64,000 nt of DNA from Plasmopara viticola (Eukaryota; Oomycota; Peronosporomycetes; Peronosporales; Peronosporaceae), in contig MBPM02000161.1 of NCBI GenBank assembly GCA_001695595.3, positions 1 to 64,000 of the forward strand, read 5' to 3'. This document shows positions 45,520 through 58,078 of this stretch, one piece after another (positions within the stretch are counted from its first letter, which is position 1; every line of letters begins with the position of its first letter). Below the pieces are notes generated by a model. The model had not been told where the DNA came from, ran no database searches, and was given only the letters and a program-made list of their open reading frames with translations. The translations under genes were made by a program, and so were the position numbers.

Positions 45520-48519
45520 ACAGTGTATTAGCGATGTTTGTAGGAAATACCATTGGTGATTAAACAAAACAAAAGCACGTACACGAAAAGACTTTTTTAT
45601 GCTAATACATAACGTTCTGGCGCTCTTGAGCCAAATCTGATTTTCGCTCACCGTTGACTGGCAGTCCTGTAGGACTGCAGTTCTTACTTATAATGGAGGC
45701 AAACCCGGGGGAGCCATCCTGCTTTTAATTCTAATGCAACACACTAGCCCACTTCAAGTTGTAGTCTGCGCTTATCTGACGTTGCGTTCACAAAACAGGA
45801 ACTTTAATAGCGGCAATCTATAGCACTCTTATCAACTGTCGACTACTGGACGCGGTGCTGTTGATTGTGATTGTACTGTGGCTGTCATGCTGGACGTAGC
45901 GCTACTGTTGTACGTGACCCTGCGTTGTTTGTGGCTTTGTAACTGGGCTGTTATTCGACGCGCTATTGCTGGACGAGGCGCTGATGTTGGTTGTGCTACT
46001 AAGCGAGGCGCGTTGTTTGTCGTTGTGCAATGTGGCTGGTATTTTCGTGTTGTTTCACTAAGACTGAAGCTTTTCTTTACTCGTGCAGATACATTAACTA
46101 ATTTTTGAAGATTAAGTTTGTGCTGCACCATTAAAGCGATGCTTTTTACTTTTTAATTTTTTTAAAAATGGCAAGTAGAATGCAGTCTACGTAGTTGCGA
46201 AAAGATTTGCAACTATTTCAAAGCATGAGGAAGTCCACATTGTGACGAAATTAACTTTATGTCGCGACTCACTAGCCATAGAAATAATAATAATCAACCT
46301 TTTCGTTCACGCTTGAACTTCGCATTGATAGAGCTGAGCATAGCATGTTCAGGTACAAATTGCGAATGGGGTGACCAGGATAATGCTTCGCTGTCACATT
46401 AGGTAAAAGTTGGCTTTTAAATAGCAAAGATAGTAATCAGGTTTTCAGCCAGCAAACGATAGGGCATCCAGAATTAGTTTGGGCTACCGGTATCTGGCGA
46501 AAGCTTCTTTGAAGATGTAACAACGCTTATTAAATCTGGGGCTAAGTCTCAAACTGAAGTTGCTACTGCTGTCAATTGCCCGCTCCTTGAACAAATCTGT
46601 GTTGTCTCAGAAAAAGTAACGGCACCATGTCAAGCAGACAGCTGCTTGCGACTCGTGTGGTTCATAACGCACTTGTGGTTCGCAACGCACTTGTGGTTAT
46701 TTAAGAAGTGTTGTGTCGTAATTGGTGCAAGGGTTCGATGAGTCCAAGTCTAGCAATATCCGAATTGGTGTTGCCAATACTTGCTGCGGTTATATATAGA
46801 GTACGCCCAACTTGAAGTTGATGTGGTCGCCGGCAATATCAATGATGAATTTACCCACAAAGCCAACTTAGCCAACTTAGGCGAGAAACTTTTCATGTAC
46901 AGTGCCACCAACTGGAGCGTCGCAGCTGAGACTGAAAAAAAATTTACGCATAGGCTTGAGTTGTGGAGTCCCGCGGAGCAGACGGAAACAGTAGCGCGCT
47001 CAGCTACAGTCCAGCCTCAAGGTCAACCTTCAGCGCCGTCTTTATATCTTGGAGCAAACAGCACTAGTCTGATCAAATTGCCTCCGTATAGAACACGCTG
47101 TTGAAGCCCTAAGTTTGATTCGCCGAAAGGCGTCCAACGAATCGAAATAGATTTGGGCAGAATGCAAGTGCGATGGATGAAGCACCAGAATACCGTACAC
47201 CATTGTCTGTTCTCGAACTACAAGATGGGACATTCACAGAAGTAGCTCGCATACCTTTAGCTTCGGCGAAGGCACTGACAAATGCATTTACTGCGCGGTA
47301 GGTCATATAGCAAAGAACAATGCTCACGATGTTTTTTCAGATACTATGTAAGAAGACTTTTCTTACAATGCACGGAATAGCTTTACCCCTATTTCCAATA
47401 TTAGAAGCAATTTACCTAAATCAGGAACTTTAGGCAACGATGAGCGATCCTATTCAAATTTCAAGAAAAAAAGATATCCTTAACTCGTTACAATATTGTA
47501 TTAGATTAACCAAAATATAAAACCCGATTTTTTGATGAATAGTGCCACGCTAACTTTGGCTAAGTTGTCATGCAAGCACAGCAGTTAAATTTTTAGCATG
47601 ATGTTCAACTCTGGAAAAAAAAAAATTTCACTTACTTAAACCGCACATAACTTGTACTCGTGTGGACGTATCTATTATCAAGACACTAACGTAAGCGCAT
47701 CATTATCAAAATCGGCATATTTTTCAAATGACCAACACGTCGAAACAAAATTCGGGACTATTTCCCCTGATTGCGCAATAAATTAATTTCTAGAAAAACG
47801 TCTCCTGCTGCATTTAATGCTTTATGTGTTAGCGTACATAAAATTGTTTGAATGCAAAAATCTTAAAATTGTCGATGCATCGTTAGAATACTCTGTTGTT
47901 AAAATATTACTGTCTAGCGATCGAGTATCCAAGGATGGAAAATGTACATACAGATTTTTTGGATAAACGCTATACGGCCGTCATTTAAGGATGAAATGTG
48001 GTGATGACGAAAAATTCAATTCATAGCTCCAAATACATACAGATTCTACTAGAATTTTGCCCCAGCATACAATTCATTCTGAAGTATACATAATTCCAAG
48101 AACATTATTTTTTTGTCGACCAAGGAGTCTCGTCTGAGCTTTTAAGGCTGAAACGGCTACTCACATTCCACCAAATACGTCAGCAATTATAATTGCAAGT
48201 AATGATCAATTGTGCTGACCCTTTTTCAAGCGAAACGACATTATCCTGGACCAAATAGCAAGCGGATTTATCGTAAGCTACGCATTCATAATGACTCAGA
48301 TGGCACCATAATCCGACAGCTAAAGAAATTTAAAAACTCGCCTATTTATTCTTGCTATCGCCAAGCTCGAAGAATAACCAATGCGAATTGAGCTTTAAGA
48401 ATTTCTATAATCAGACAGCAGACACTTTGACTCGCTATTAACAGACGTGAGCAATGGTGCATGAGGATGATGACATTTGTGGCAAAAAACATCCAATTTT
48501 TTAATTGAAAAATTGGTGA
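45520..48519. other. Gene-poor spacer
   Basis: Contains a short hairpin gcagtcc-tgta-ggactgc (~45,661-45,678), an 18-bp direct repeat at 46,657-46,692 and open frames at 45,832-46,131 (-, Thr/Ser/Arg-rich) and 46,781-47,104 (+) without recognised domains. The latter could be decayed retroelement gag. Confidence 0.45.
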
Positions 48520-48524
48520 CGGGT

Positions 48525-48713
48525 TGTAGTCTCTTGTGCTGTTCAAAGCAAATGCAGTAGTGTTTTACCGTTCCTCATGCTCATTCCTCCAGAGCGACTT
48601 TAAAGAAGCGGCAGTTCACTGCGGCTCATGCCACCAGTCGGTTCGCGTAGACCGAGGCTGGCCGTCCAAGGTAGCCATGTCTGGAATACTGGTATCTACC
48701 CACATGCCTGCCA
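48525..48713 (-). repeat. 3' LTR of the Ty3/gypsy element
   Basis: Direct-repeat partner of 53,006-53,195. The C-terminal coding frame of pol ends inside it (stop side at 48,616). Confidence 0.85.
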
Positions 48714-48990
48714 TTGCCTCCCGTGAATCTTCTGATCCTTCGAGCCCAATCAATCCCACCAAAAGCTCCCATTCTTTAGCCAATCGATTGTACCGCCCGC
48801 TTTTGACGGCTCGAACACCCAGATTTGTACCTTGGAGAGACACCTGGTGCTTGAGTTCTTCAGTCACTTGTAGCATATCATCGGCATAGTGTTTTAGTCG
48901 AATCGCATGGACATCAAGTGTTTCCTCGGTAAGTAGGTGCTTGATCAGGAAACTAGTCGGTAGCTATTTGACAAACTGAAATGGTCCAAC
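48616..48990 (-). pseudogene. C-terminal chromodomain of integrase
   Basis: After stops at ~48,994 and ~48,973 the same frame continues (..LDVHAIRLKHYADD) into WELLVGLIGLEGSEDSREAM, which resembles the chromodomain pattern of chromoviruses. Such domains direct integration to heterochromatin. Confidence 0.7.
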
Positions 48991-50052
48991 TCATCGAACC
49001 ATAAGCTTCCCGCCTTGCATTCTGGGGTCCGCTCGTGACCATAGCACGAAATCTTTCACAGTGAACGTACACATCTGGCCCTTCTTTGATGCGCTTTGAA
49101 TCAGTCGGCGTCTCTCTTTCTCATCGGTCACATCTTGGTGTAGCGCCATCAAGCTCTGTCGTAGCAAATCCAGATCGGATGCATATTTCTTCACATCTTG
49201 TATCGCCACTCTGGTTGGGTCCTTTCTTCCACTTTGCATCACAATGACTCCAACCACCGGCTCTCGCTCCAACCCAGTGAATACCTCGACTGGCGCTTTC
49301 CCCGCCAAGGATTTCACAAGGGTTTGGTTCAAATTCGCTTGAATGACTGGAAGCAAATACTCCCAGTTGCGGGTATCAAGCTGATACTCGAGTAATAGTA
49401 CTCTTACAACCTGAAGAATATCTCGGTTGACTCTCTCGACCGTTTCATTCAGTGTTGGTGTGTACACCGGTACGAAGCGCTGTGTAGCACCTAGCCAACT
49501 GCGTAGATCTTCCATCAGGGTGTTTCGGAAGTGAGATCCATTGTCGGACATCCATGTCTTCGGTAGTCCAAACCGCTTGTACCAATCAAGTACAGCCGTC
49601 GCTGCCAGTAGTCCATTCGCGCTTTCACAGCACTCGAGTTCACAATAGTGGGAGAGGTCATCTTTAAGCACCAGCATATACTTAGCCTTACTGTAACTCT
49701 CCCCCATGTATAGGAAATTCATATGCAGCAACTCATTCCTCTCAGTTGCAGTATGGGTCACGTTTCACGGTCGCTGTATGAGCATGCCTCCTTTGACATG
49801 CTTGCAGAGCAAGCATTCAATGACAAACTTGTCCACATGCGCGCGCAAGCCATCCACAGCAAACTCTGCATCCACGATCGCGTACATCGCGTCTGCACCT
49901 CTGTGCACGCGAGGACCACAATGAGCCACAATTAGTATGCGCATCAAAAGGTTCATCGCACTGCCTGGGATCCATATCTTGCCACCCCTCATATAGAGGC
50001 CGCTTTCCACAAGTTCCACATTTTTGACTGGATGATTTTCCGCAGTCTGCAC
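48991..50052 (-). pseudogene. Ty3/gypsy integrase
   Basis: Zinc-binding part in 49,765-50,052 (HCGPRVHRG .. CLLCKHVKGG). The catalytic core follows in 48,991-49,761 with D (VLKDDLSHY), D (MSDNGSHF) and E (NETVERVNRD). The C-terminal KDFVLWSRADPRMQGGKLMVR ends at a TGA. A small gap with a frame change separates the two parts. Confidence 0.85.
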
Positions 50053-50055
50053 AAG

Positions 50056-51048
50056 TTAAATCTGTTGTTTATCAGGCCAAACGAATTTATCGTCCTGTAG
50101 CGGTCGCATCTGGAATAGCACTGTGACATCCTCTACTTGCGCGACACGAACGCGCACTTCTGCCGTATTGTTTGACTCGGTGGGTGCGGTCCACCTCGAC
50201 ACAATGTCTACCCACCGATTCTTGGCTCCCTCAATGTGCTCGATGGAGTACCTTAGATTCGAAATCCTTAGTGCCCAACGGAGTAATTTGCCTCTTGTGT
50301 GTTTTTTCACATCTTCCTTTGGACAGAAGATTTGCACGAGGTTCGAGTGGTCGCAATACACTCTGTAACCCCCTTCTCTCTCCAAAACGTAGTCAAGCAT
50401 GACACATGCGCGAACTATCGGGTACGCCTCTTTCTCCACCACTGACCAATGGAGTTGCTCACCGCGAAATATACCCCCTTGGCATACTAAGAGCTCGTGA
50501 TCTTGGTCAGTCGTGTGACACTCGTCTTTCCAGTGGCGCACTTGAGTGACGATAATTGCCCAGCCGTAATCCGACGCATCGGTAAACAAACATACCATAG
50601 CAGTCTCTTCCGGAAAGTACTGTTTTGCCGATAGAGCAATAGTATTGAGTGTGCTGGTATATGACAACCGCTCTGAGTCAGACCACTGGAGCTGAACTGC
50701 GGCTGCCGATCGTCGCGTGCGGCTGCGGCTGGTCAGGGATTGGTTTAGCTTGGCTTGGATTATCTCTGTCACTCGAGCGTAATCAACAATACTCTCACGG
50801 ATCCAATTGCAGGCGCAGAGGAAACGCTGCAGATCTGCCGCTTTCTTTGGTAGCGGCAGTGCGGTCAGTACCGAAAGGCGCTCAGGGTCATGACGAACGC
50901 CTCCCCCATCGAAGATCCGTCCACACCACTTCACTTCAAAGCACAAAAGAACACTCTTGGTCGCGTTGAGCTTCAGGTGGTGTTTCGCCGTGAGCTCATA
51001 GAACTCAGTCAGATTGGCAAGGAACGCCTTTTTTGTAGCCCCGTACAC
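50056..51048 (-). pseudogene. Ty3/gypsy RT thumb and RNase H
   Basis: 330 open codons, the longest intact piece of the element. RT thumb (KCGRIFDGGG-like, LPLPKKAADLQRFLCACNWI), then RNase H with FTDASDYGWA, the Glu of SVVEKEAYPI and the Asp of VYCDHSNL (catalytic-type acids present), and the tether IEGAKNRWVDIVSRW. Confidence 0.85.
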
Positions 51049-51606
51049 AATAACGTCGTCGAGTCATACTAGAGCCCCTTCGTATAGAAGTACCTTGTAC
51101 ACAGTCTGCATCTGATTTTGGAAGTGCAACGCGGAATCGGTTGCTCCTTGAGGGACTCGAAGCGGCGTGTAGACACCATCATGTGTCATAATGGAGAAAT
51201 ATTCTCGGGATTCAGGGGCCAATTCCGTCTGCCAAAAACCCTTGAACATATCGAATTTCGCAAAATATTTTGCTCCCGCCACAAATTGTAAAACCGTTGA
51301 AAAATGCGGCATCGTCCCTGCAATGGGGATTGTAAGCTTGTTCACCTCAATGTAGTTGTTGGTGACTCTGAACCGGTCCTTGTTATCATGCTATCGGACA
51401 GGTACTGTGTTCGAGGCCCAGTGACTCTGGCTATTCTTTTTCACAAACCCGTACTTGAGCAGCTGACCCACATGCTCCTCCAAAAACGCCATCTGCGCAG
51501 GCGAATAGCGGTGCGGCTTGCAGCGCACTGGCTTCGCGCCTTCAATGAGAGTCACCCGTAGCGGTTCCACCAGTGCCGGTTCATGTGGTCCCACTCGATT
51601 TTCCAT
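51049..51606 (-). pseudogene. Ty3/gypsy reverse transcriptase (broken)
   Basis: Starts ..ENRVGPHEP..VRCKPHRYSP (template-binding region). Then FDMFKGFWQTEL and RVPQGATDSALHFQ. A stop occurs before NKLTIP, and a TGA sits one codon before the catalytic LDD (GALV-stop-LDDVIVYG, ~51,066). It cannot give active enzyme. Confidence 0.85.
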
Positions 51607-51667
51607 AATCCTTTGAACTGCTTGTGTGCTGCTATTAGGGAGTCTTTAAACTTCACTGAGTTCTTGA

Positions 51668-52109
51668 TTACACCAGCTGGTGGCCTCCTGCCGCTCTGAT
51701 CGATGTAGGCTTGTCAAGTGATTTGGTCACCACCTCCTTGCACCGCTCCTGCACGCTCTCGACAAGGGACGCGGGGATAACACTGCCGTCAGCCCCTGTG
51801 TCGGGACACATGGACACCACTAACATGCTGTTGATCAGTGCTGAGTATTCGTGATCAGACGAAACCTCCTCGGGTCGCTTCAGCGGGAACCCCTGGGTCT
51901 CCTCTGAGGCTTCACCGGCCTCCACTACAGCGTTCTCGTTCACAGCAACACGTTTCACATGACATGTACGCTTCTCTCGCTGGGCTTTCAAAGCTACTTC
52001 ACTCTCTTCCGGTGTGACTACCGGGCAGCCACAAATCCAATGATCACCTTTGCATTGGAGACAACCATGAAGGGGTGCAGAGCTATGTCCCACCTCATGT
52101 CTGCGTGCT
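51668..52109 (-). pseudogene. Ty3/gypsy zinc knuckle and aspartic protease
   Basis: A CLQCKGDHWICGC knuckle (C-x2-C-x3-H-x2-C, one residue short on each side of the usual spacing) is followed by the protease active-site segment PDTGADGSVIP about 75 residues later. Frameshifts occur at both ends. Confidence 0.8.
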
Positions 52110-52954
52110 TTGCTGTCACGATCACTTGAAGCAGCTCCTCGTGCTGCCGGTGGAGTCCCAGTGCTCTATTTTCACTGAACCTGCGTAACTCGATTACCCC
52201 CTCTGTTGAGTGATAATCTCACGGATTTTAAAATCGGTAATAACGGTTCTTCTGGACGGTTCTTGTCCTCGAAATCTTTTGAAGAACAGCTGCTGCAGTT
52301 TGGCACGATCAAAAATCAACTGGTACAAAAGCTGGTCACTAGTCCTGATGCTTTAGTATTTGAGCTGCTTCAACATTCCCTGAATCTCTTCCTTCCGCAT
52401 GGCATGAGGTTGTCAACAAAGATTTTGTTTCGCTCCTCCATTCGGTCTGGATAGTCTGTATCACCTGGCCGCCCCCGACCAAGGTTCTCTTGGAACTCGT
52501 TGTCCTCAATGATTCTCTCGAAAAACATGCAATACTTGGCAACACGATTCGGCGCATCCTCAATTGACAAATCCAAATTCAATTGCTTGCTGAACAGTAC
52601 CGACGGAGCGCTAATGTACGTGTTGTTAATCGTCTCACACCTATCCTTGACCTTTTCCATGATATCCTCATCTGAGATGTCTTGCTTGTCTTTCCCGAAC
52701 TCATATTGGGATAGAAAGTTCAACAGGTTTGGATCAATCGTGCTGCGGATACCCGCCACCACGTTCTCGAATGGCACATTTATCCACCTGCAGCGTTTCT
52801 TCACACGCTATTCATATTGCCAGCGCTCCCTTCGCCACTGTAGAAATGCGGCATGGCCCCATCTCTTCATCTTGGGCGGCGCAATATATTCGTATACTGG
52901 CTGCGAGACCGACATGTCCACGTCTTTTTCCGTCTCTAGTCGGATCCGTGACAT
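52110..52954 (-). pseudogene. Ty3/gypsy gag (broken)
   Basis: The ATG at 52,954 starts a gag-like frame (..FLQWRRERWQYE) stopped by TAG at 52,808-52,810. It resumes directly (KKRCRWINVPFEN ..) to ~52,400, then shifts frame and carries on (KEEIQGMLKQLKY .. LQQLFFKRF) toward the zinc knuckle. Confidence 0.75.
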
Positions 52955-53005
52955 CTTCGATGCGTGTCTACGCTTCTGCGAACTGCGCGCAACTAGAGTA
53001 TACTT

Positions 53006-53195
53006 TGTAGTCTCTTGTGCAGTTCAATGCAAATGTAGTAGTGTTTTACCGTTCCTTATGCCCATCCCCCCAGAGCGACTATTAGAAAGCGGCGGTTCAC
53101 AGCGACTCATGCCACCAGTCGGTTCGCGTAGACCGAGGCTGGCGGTCCAAGGTAGCCCTGTCTGGAACACTGGTAATTGCCCACATCTGTCCACA
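53006..53195 (-). repeat. 5' LTR of the Ty3/gypsy element
   Basis: Begins TGTGGACAG and ends ..ACTACA on the minus strand. The same frame that codes in the 3' LTR is not continuous with anything here. Confidence 0.85.
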
Positions 53196-53200
53196 CGGGT

Positions 53201-56200
53201 TGGAGCTATTCTTCTGGTGGGGTGAGTGAGCGTTGTTTTGCACTAAAAGTATAATGAGGAATTATTCAGATAGTAAAGAAGGTCAGTGCAGCAAAGAAAT
53301 GTGAACTTTTGCACTCACATCATCAAGTTCAAGCAGACATTGTCGCTGATCAACTACCACCAGATGCTACTGCACTGGCCCAAGCTGGAGAAGCGTTTTA
53401 CTCACTCGAGATTGTAATAGTTGCTGTAAAAGAGTTGAAGCAAGTTGACAACATAAGCAAAACCTCGCTATCTTAAGCTTGATCGCTTATCACCTATCGT
53501 CGCAGTGTGTGCGGCAAGGAAACAGCAAGCAGAGAAGATGGCAGAGTAGTCAGTAAATATTATAGAATGCTCAGTTAAATGACAACAAGTGTCTGTCCTA
53601 ATCATAATATATCAAAGCGGATTAATCTGCTGACAAAAGCAGTTTTGGGAATAAGCAGTAATTTACACATGAGCAAAAGCTATAGCTATTAAGCATTATG
53701 AGTTTACCTGCACTTGATTGCGTTGATCTCTGCACAGCACTTCGACTTTACTTACCCTACAGATATACTGAAATACTTGTAAGTATGCCAACGGTTTCGG
53801 CCATATCAGCCACGTTAACATACCATTTGCAAACGTTTTGCATTGCCCAAGTGTCAAAATGTGCAGTGAGCACATTCTGAAAGATCTGTACGGGTTCATT
53901 TAAAAGCCCAAGCATGGCGAAGTACATTTACCATTTGATGGCAGATCAAAGTGCAGTCTATGATTGAATGCATACAGGCTCTGCGAGAGCTACTTCACTA
54001 CCATGAATTTTATCCAGTGAATTATAATATAATGGCCAGGTGTATGGGATATATTCGAATCGACATAAGTGTTACACTTATACGATCGCAGAGTGCGGAA
54101 TTGGTTGACTATGCGAGATCAGATCGACTACGCCCATGTAAAAGATCACTCGCAATCAGTTGTGACCTACAGCAGGGTATGAATACCCAATCGCGTGGAT
54201 TGGGGATCTAACCAAGTGCTACGATTTGGTGTAGCGCATTGCATGAGACCACATTCACACCAGAATAGGTCCAAGGATGACCGGACATTGAAATGAGATC
54301 ATATGTTTGGTAGATTATTCAAAGATTGAGCTGTAAAAACACTTTTACGAAGACGATATTTGGACTGCACGGGGAGTCGGTCCTCTAGTGGCTAGAAGTA
54401 TTGTTTGTCCACACAGAGTCCTGCATATCAGTCTGGAGATAAGCCAGGCCGGACAAAGTCATCACCCTAAGCCAGTCCACACGCTACACGAAGAAGTCGT
54501 CCCTAAACAGGAAAGGGTTCCTATGCAAGGTTCATAGGATTATATGCCACACGCATTAGCCGCACGTACGTGACGCGCTGTCTTGAGATATCATTACGAC
54601 GCTAATCTTTTGCTTTATGTCCCACCATGACAATGCCAACCAACCTTACCAGCAACAACATACTTAAAAAGCGTATTAGTTCAGCCTACGAGAAGGATGT
54701 CACTGATAGACACATGCAATGTGGATCTAAATTCATATACATACAAATCGCAGCCAAATATATTGGTAAATTGCAGTTTTGTAGTCGATCACAGGATATG
54801 ACCGTGCTTTGTGATAGTCCTCGCGTATACTAAAGTTATTTGAGAGCTATGTAAGCAAAATTTAATACTAATAGATTAAATTATGTCGCAGAGCATACTG
54901 GAACATATAAACACACCTTCCGCTTTCAAGCGCGGAGTTCGACCGTTGATCTGCATGTAATTAGTTTGTTTTGTCCGTCCTTCTTTTTCGATCAGCGGTT
55001 TTGGAATAAAATTGCCGGAGAAGATTTAATACATAAACTCGACTCAGCCATACCAATTACTTCTGTATGTGTAGCACAAATTCGCCTTTTTTTTACAAAA
55101 CCCAGATCAACATTGCATTCATTGTCGAAAAAAGTAATTCTTTCGCTGGAAACGCGGCCCCATCATAAGTTGATATATATCTTTACTTGCGTGCCGACGA
55201 GGCAATTAAAGACACTACGTGAAAGGTCCTGTGAAAAACGGCAGCCAGGGCAGTCGTTTTTTTCTTAACTTCTAACACATTATTAGTATATAATTGATAC
55301 GATAATTTTGACATCTTTTGCAGTGTGATGAGCTTGATCTACTGTGAGTAATAAGCAAACTCAAAGCTGAAGGCAACTCCAATGGTTCCTCAGAGAGTAT
55401 TTAAACTTGCTTTGTTGGGTTCCTTCGCGGTCTCTCTTCGAAAAACAAACTAATGAAGAGCCATTTTTTAATTCAGTAATCTCCGGTTCACTTTAGAAAA
55501 CCAAGTTCTGGGACCAAGAGACGTCCTCATGCATAGTTTTTCTTTGCTTCAGGTAACACACTAGTTCTTGAAGATCATTCTCGAAATCCTTAGGTCTAAA
55601 GTGTGTGCGCAGTTGAGTTTTGAACAATTTTCATGTCTTGTGCACGGTCATGCGTTTGTAATCGGTCAACAAGGCACGATACCAGTCTAGCACGGACATG
55701 CCTCTATTATACGAGATAAGTGGCATAAGGTCTGACGGCTCTGTTGCCATAAATGGCGCTTATCTGCACTGGAATGTTCCGTTGCGAAAAATCAACAGAT
55801 CAAACGATTTGTCAAAGCTTCCTCTAATAACAAAAGGAGCCATTGTATTCTTCCTGTCTCTTGATGCAGCGAGAAATTCGCACTCGTGAGCCGGTTGCAT
55901 CTGAGCTAGCATCTGAAAATTAATTTTGTGTTATTGTTGGGTGGGATACAGCAGTAGCTGCTGCGTGGTCAATGTGCCTCGTGCTGTCGCTGCAGTAGCC
56001 TGAGCTGTTGAGTACACTTGGACATGGGCAGTTGCCGCATCTAGCAAAGCCGGCGCTCGTGATATTGAGCGCAACATTGGTCGTAAACCTTTATTGTCGT
56101 CGTCGTGAGTGCTTGTTCTGTTCGGCTGACGAGGTCTTAGGCATGAAAATAGGCGCTCAGCCGTACGGTCTCTCTGTCTAATCAAACTTGCTCGACTTTT

Positions 56201-57898
56201 TAACCCACTTAGACTTAAGAGGTTGAACAAATCAAGTGCTCGACCATTGAGCTGCAGCGACGTAATTAGACGCAATAAGGTCAAATACAATAAAAAATAC
56301 ACACAAGTAGCAAGCCCAAACACAAAGCCTGTAAAATCTACCAGGTCTTAATAGATCCTTGAGGGCAAAAAGAAATTTGACTTTTTTGTATTACAGTCAA
56401 CGCATTTTGTACAAATTCAAGTGACCAATTCTGCAAGATTCAACTCCGATATTAATGCCGATCCGTCTCGCTACCTCAACATACTGCAGTGCTCGCCAAT
56501 CACCGCTTTTGCCATAAGCTGATCCAATGAAACTCATCACATTTAAGTATTCGTCATTCTAATTGTATATGATACTACGGTGATATGAAGGTGGACAGGC
56601 TTCGTCAAGGCGATCGTTAAGATGAAATACCTTTTCTTTTTAAAGTGGTATTTAATGAGATTTTCCCCTTAATTATTTGTTCACCTCTACCATACGATAC
56701 GGCTTTTAATGACGTTGAAGGCAAGTGAGCGGCATAGTCTTCAATCTTAATTGGATACCGGGTATTAAGATCGGCTCAACTAGGTTCATTTGATGGTCCG
56801 AGACATGATGGATCGTTTGCTCGTCATGAAAATTACATGTCAAAGTTATTTGTTAGCATGCATGCACCTTTGCACGCTTGCAGCTCAACCAAGTTCACCC
56901 ACCAGCTTTCTAACATATCTATAATGATCAAATGGCTTCAATCAAATTACATAGATCCTTTACAGTCACGATTGTATTTTCAGCATGCCAATCGATAAGA
57001 AAAGGCCGGTCTATTTATCATCGTCGTCAAAGGCAACTTGATTATTGCTCTTCGTATTTCGTAGTACATAACTTGCGAGACATGTAAATTCGACCCAAAA
57101 ATCGCATAGTCTACGACAGATATGACACAGAAATTTTTGGATATGACTGTCACGAGAATGTTTTTGATCAAATACTGGCCGAGTAATACTGACGTAAAAG
57201 TCCTCGCCATTACAATTATCATTTAATTTATATTGATTGGCGCCTTGGTAATTCCCAGGTAATCATCCAGGTTGTGACCGAGCATTCGCTATAACAAGAG
57301 GTATATTATTGATGTCGAGATTAATATGCGACCACCCAAATTAGCCATATAGTGTTATGATAATCAAAACCAGTCGAGAGGGCTCAAGATCAGAATAGTC
57401 GTAGATCGTAATTAGGTCTTCTGAGCCGCGCACAACCTGCTTGGCTAATCTAATACGCAGTATTAAAGCTCTTTGTTGAGATCTTTCGTTGATTAACATC
57501 ATCGGGTTGGACGAATTGAAAGTCCACCAGGTGCTAATTGATACAGAGCTGAATATCAACTGATGTGCATTGGAAATGGTATCGCCGAAACGGAGGTTTA
57601 CACTTGGCCTTTTTGTCTGCTAAGAAACTACCTTTTATCAGACCTATAGTGTTCTGCGGAATCGCGGTAGTCTTATCTGCATGAGCTACGCCACAGGCCG
57701 AAAATTTTAAACTACTTGCGCAGCAAGTGGTGGAGCATTGCCTTTTTCAATAAATGGCACTAATTTGGCATAATGTGCGCAAGCCTGCCGACTTTCTTTG
57801 ACCTTCTTCGTCTTGCGCCCTTATCAAGCATATATACTATGTTTGAATATTCAATGTTTTCTTTAAAAGTTATTGCAGTTATTGGAGCCTCTACTGCA
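53201..57898. other. Gene-poor spacer
   Basis: No supported gene. The frame at 55,931-56,323 (-, 130 codons) has no recognised domain. The block ~53,690-53,850 has a single 'cagccacgttaac' word reminiscent of the 597-bp family, too little to call. Confidence 0.45.
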
Positions 57899-58078
57899 TC
57901 AAAGGTAAAGGTTTTTTTGCTAACCACTTGGAAGACTGATTGACGATGGTATCAAAGAAATATATATATTAAGTAATATATATAAAGTAATATATATATA
58001 AAGTAATATATACATATTACTTTGATACCATCGTCAATCAGTCTTCCAAGTGGTTAGCAAAAAAACCTTTACCTTTGA
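57899..58078. repeat. Perfect 59-bp inverted repeat, 62-nt AT loop
   Basis: Arm 57,899-57,957 (tcaaaggtaaagg..gatggtatcaaag) is the exact reverse complement of 58,020-58,078. The loop (57,958-58,019) is made of repeated taaagtaatatata words. No target duplication at the ends. Transcription in either direction would give a perfect 59-bp stem. Confidence 0.97.

Larger units (their letters stand above)
48520..53200 (-). mobile_element. Ty3/gypsy LTR retrotransposon (chromovirus), dead, with 5-bp target duplication
   Basis: Element 48,525-53,195, flanked by cgggt at 48,520-48,524 and 53,196-53,200. Terminal repeats of ~190 bp begin and end tgtag..caca on the plus strand. Gene order on the minus strand is gag, zinc knuckle/protease, RT, RNase H, integrase, chromodomain, as in chromoviruses. 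Many stops and frameshifts, and LTRs differing at about 20 of ~185 positions by eye, mark an old insertion. No clear primer-binding site follows the 5' LTR. Confidence 0.92.

Noticed and set aside
45520..45651. Longer N-terminus for ribose-5-phosphate isomerase
   Set aside because: The upstream frame starts at GTG and has no family resemblance; the first in-frame ATG is 45,519.
46781..47104. Retroelement gag fragment
   Set aside because: Composition is suggestive (..SLIKLPPYRT) but there is no zinc knuckle or other diagnostic motif.
53690..53850. Third relic of the 597-bp unit
   Set aside because: Only one short word (cagccacgttaac) matches clearly; the other similarities are too weak.
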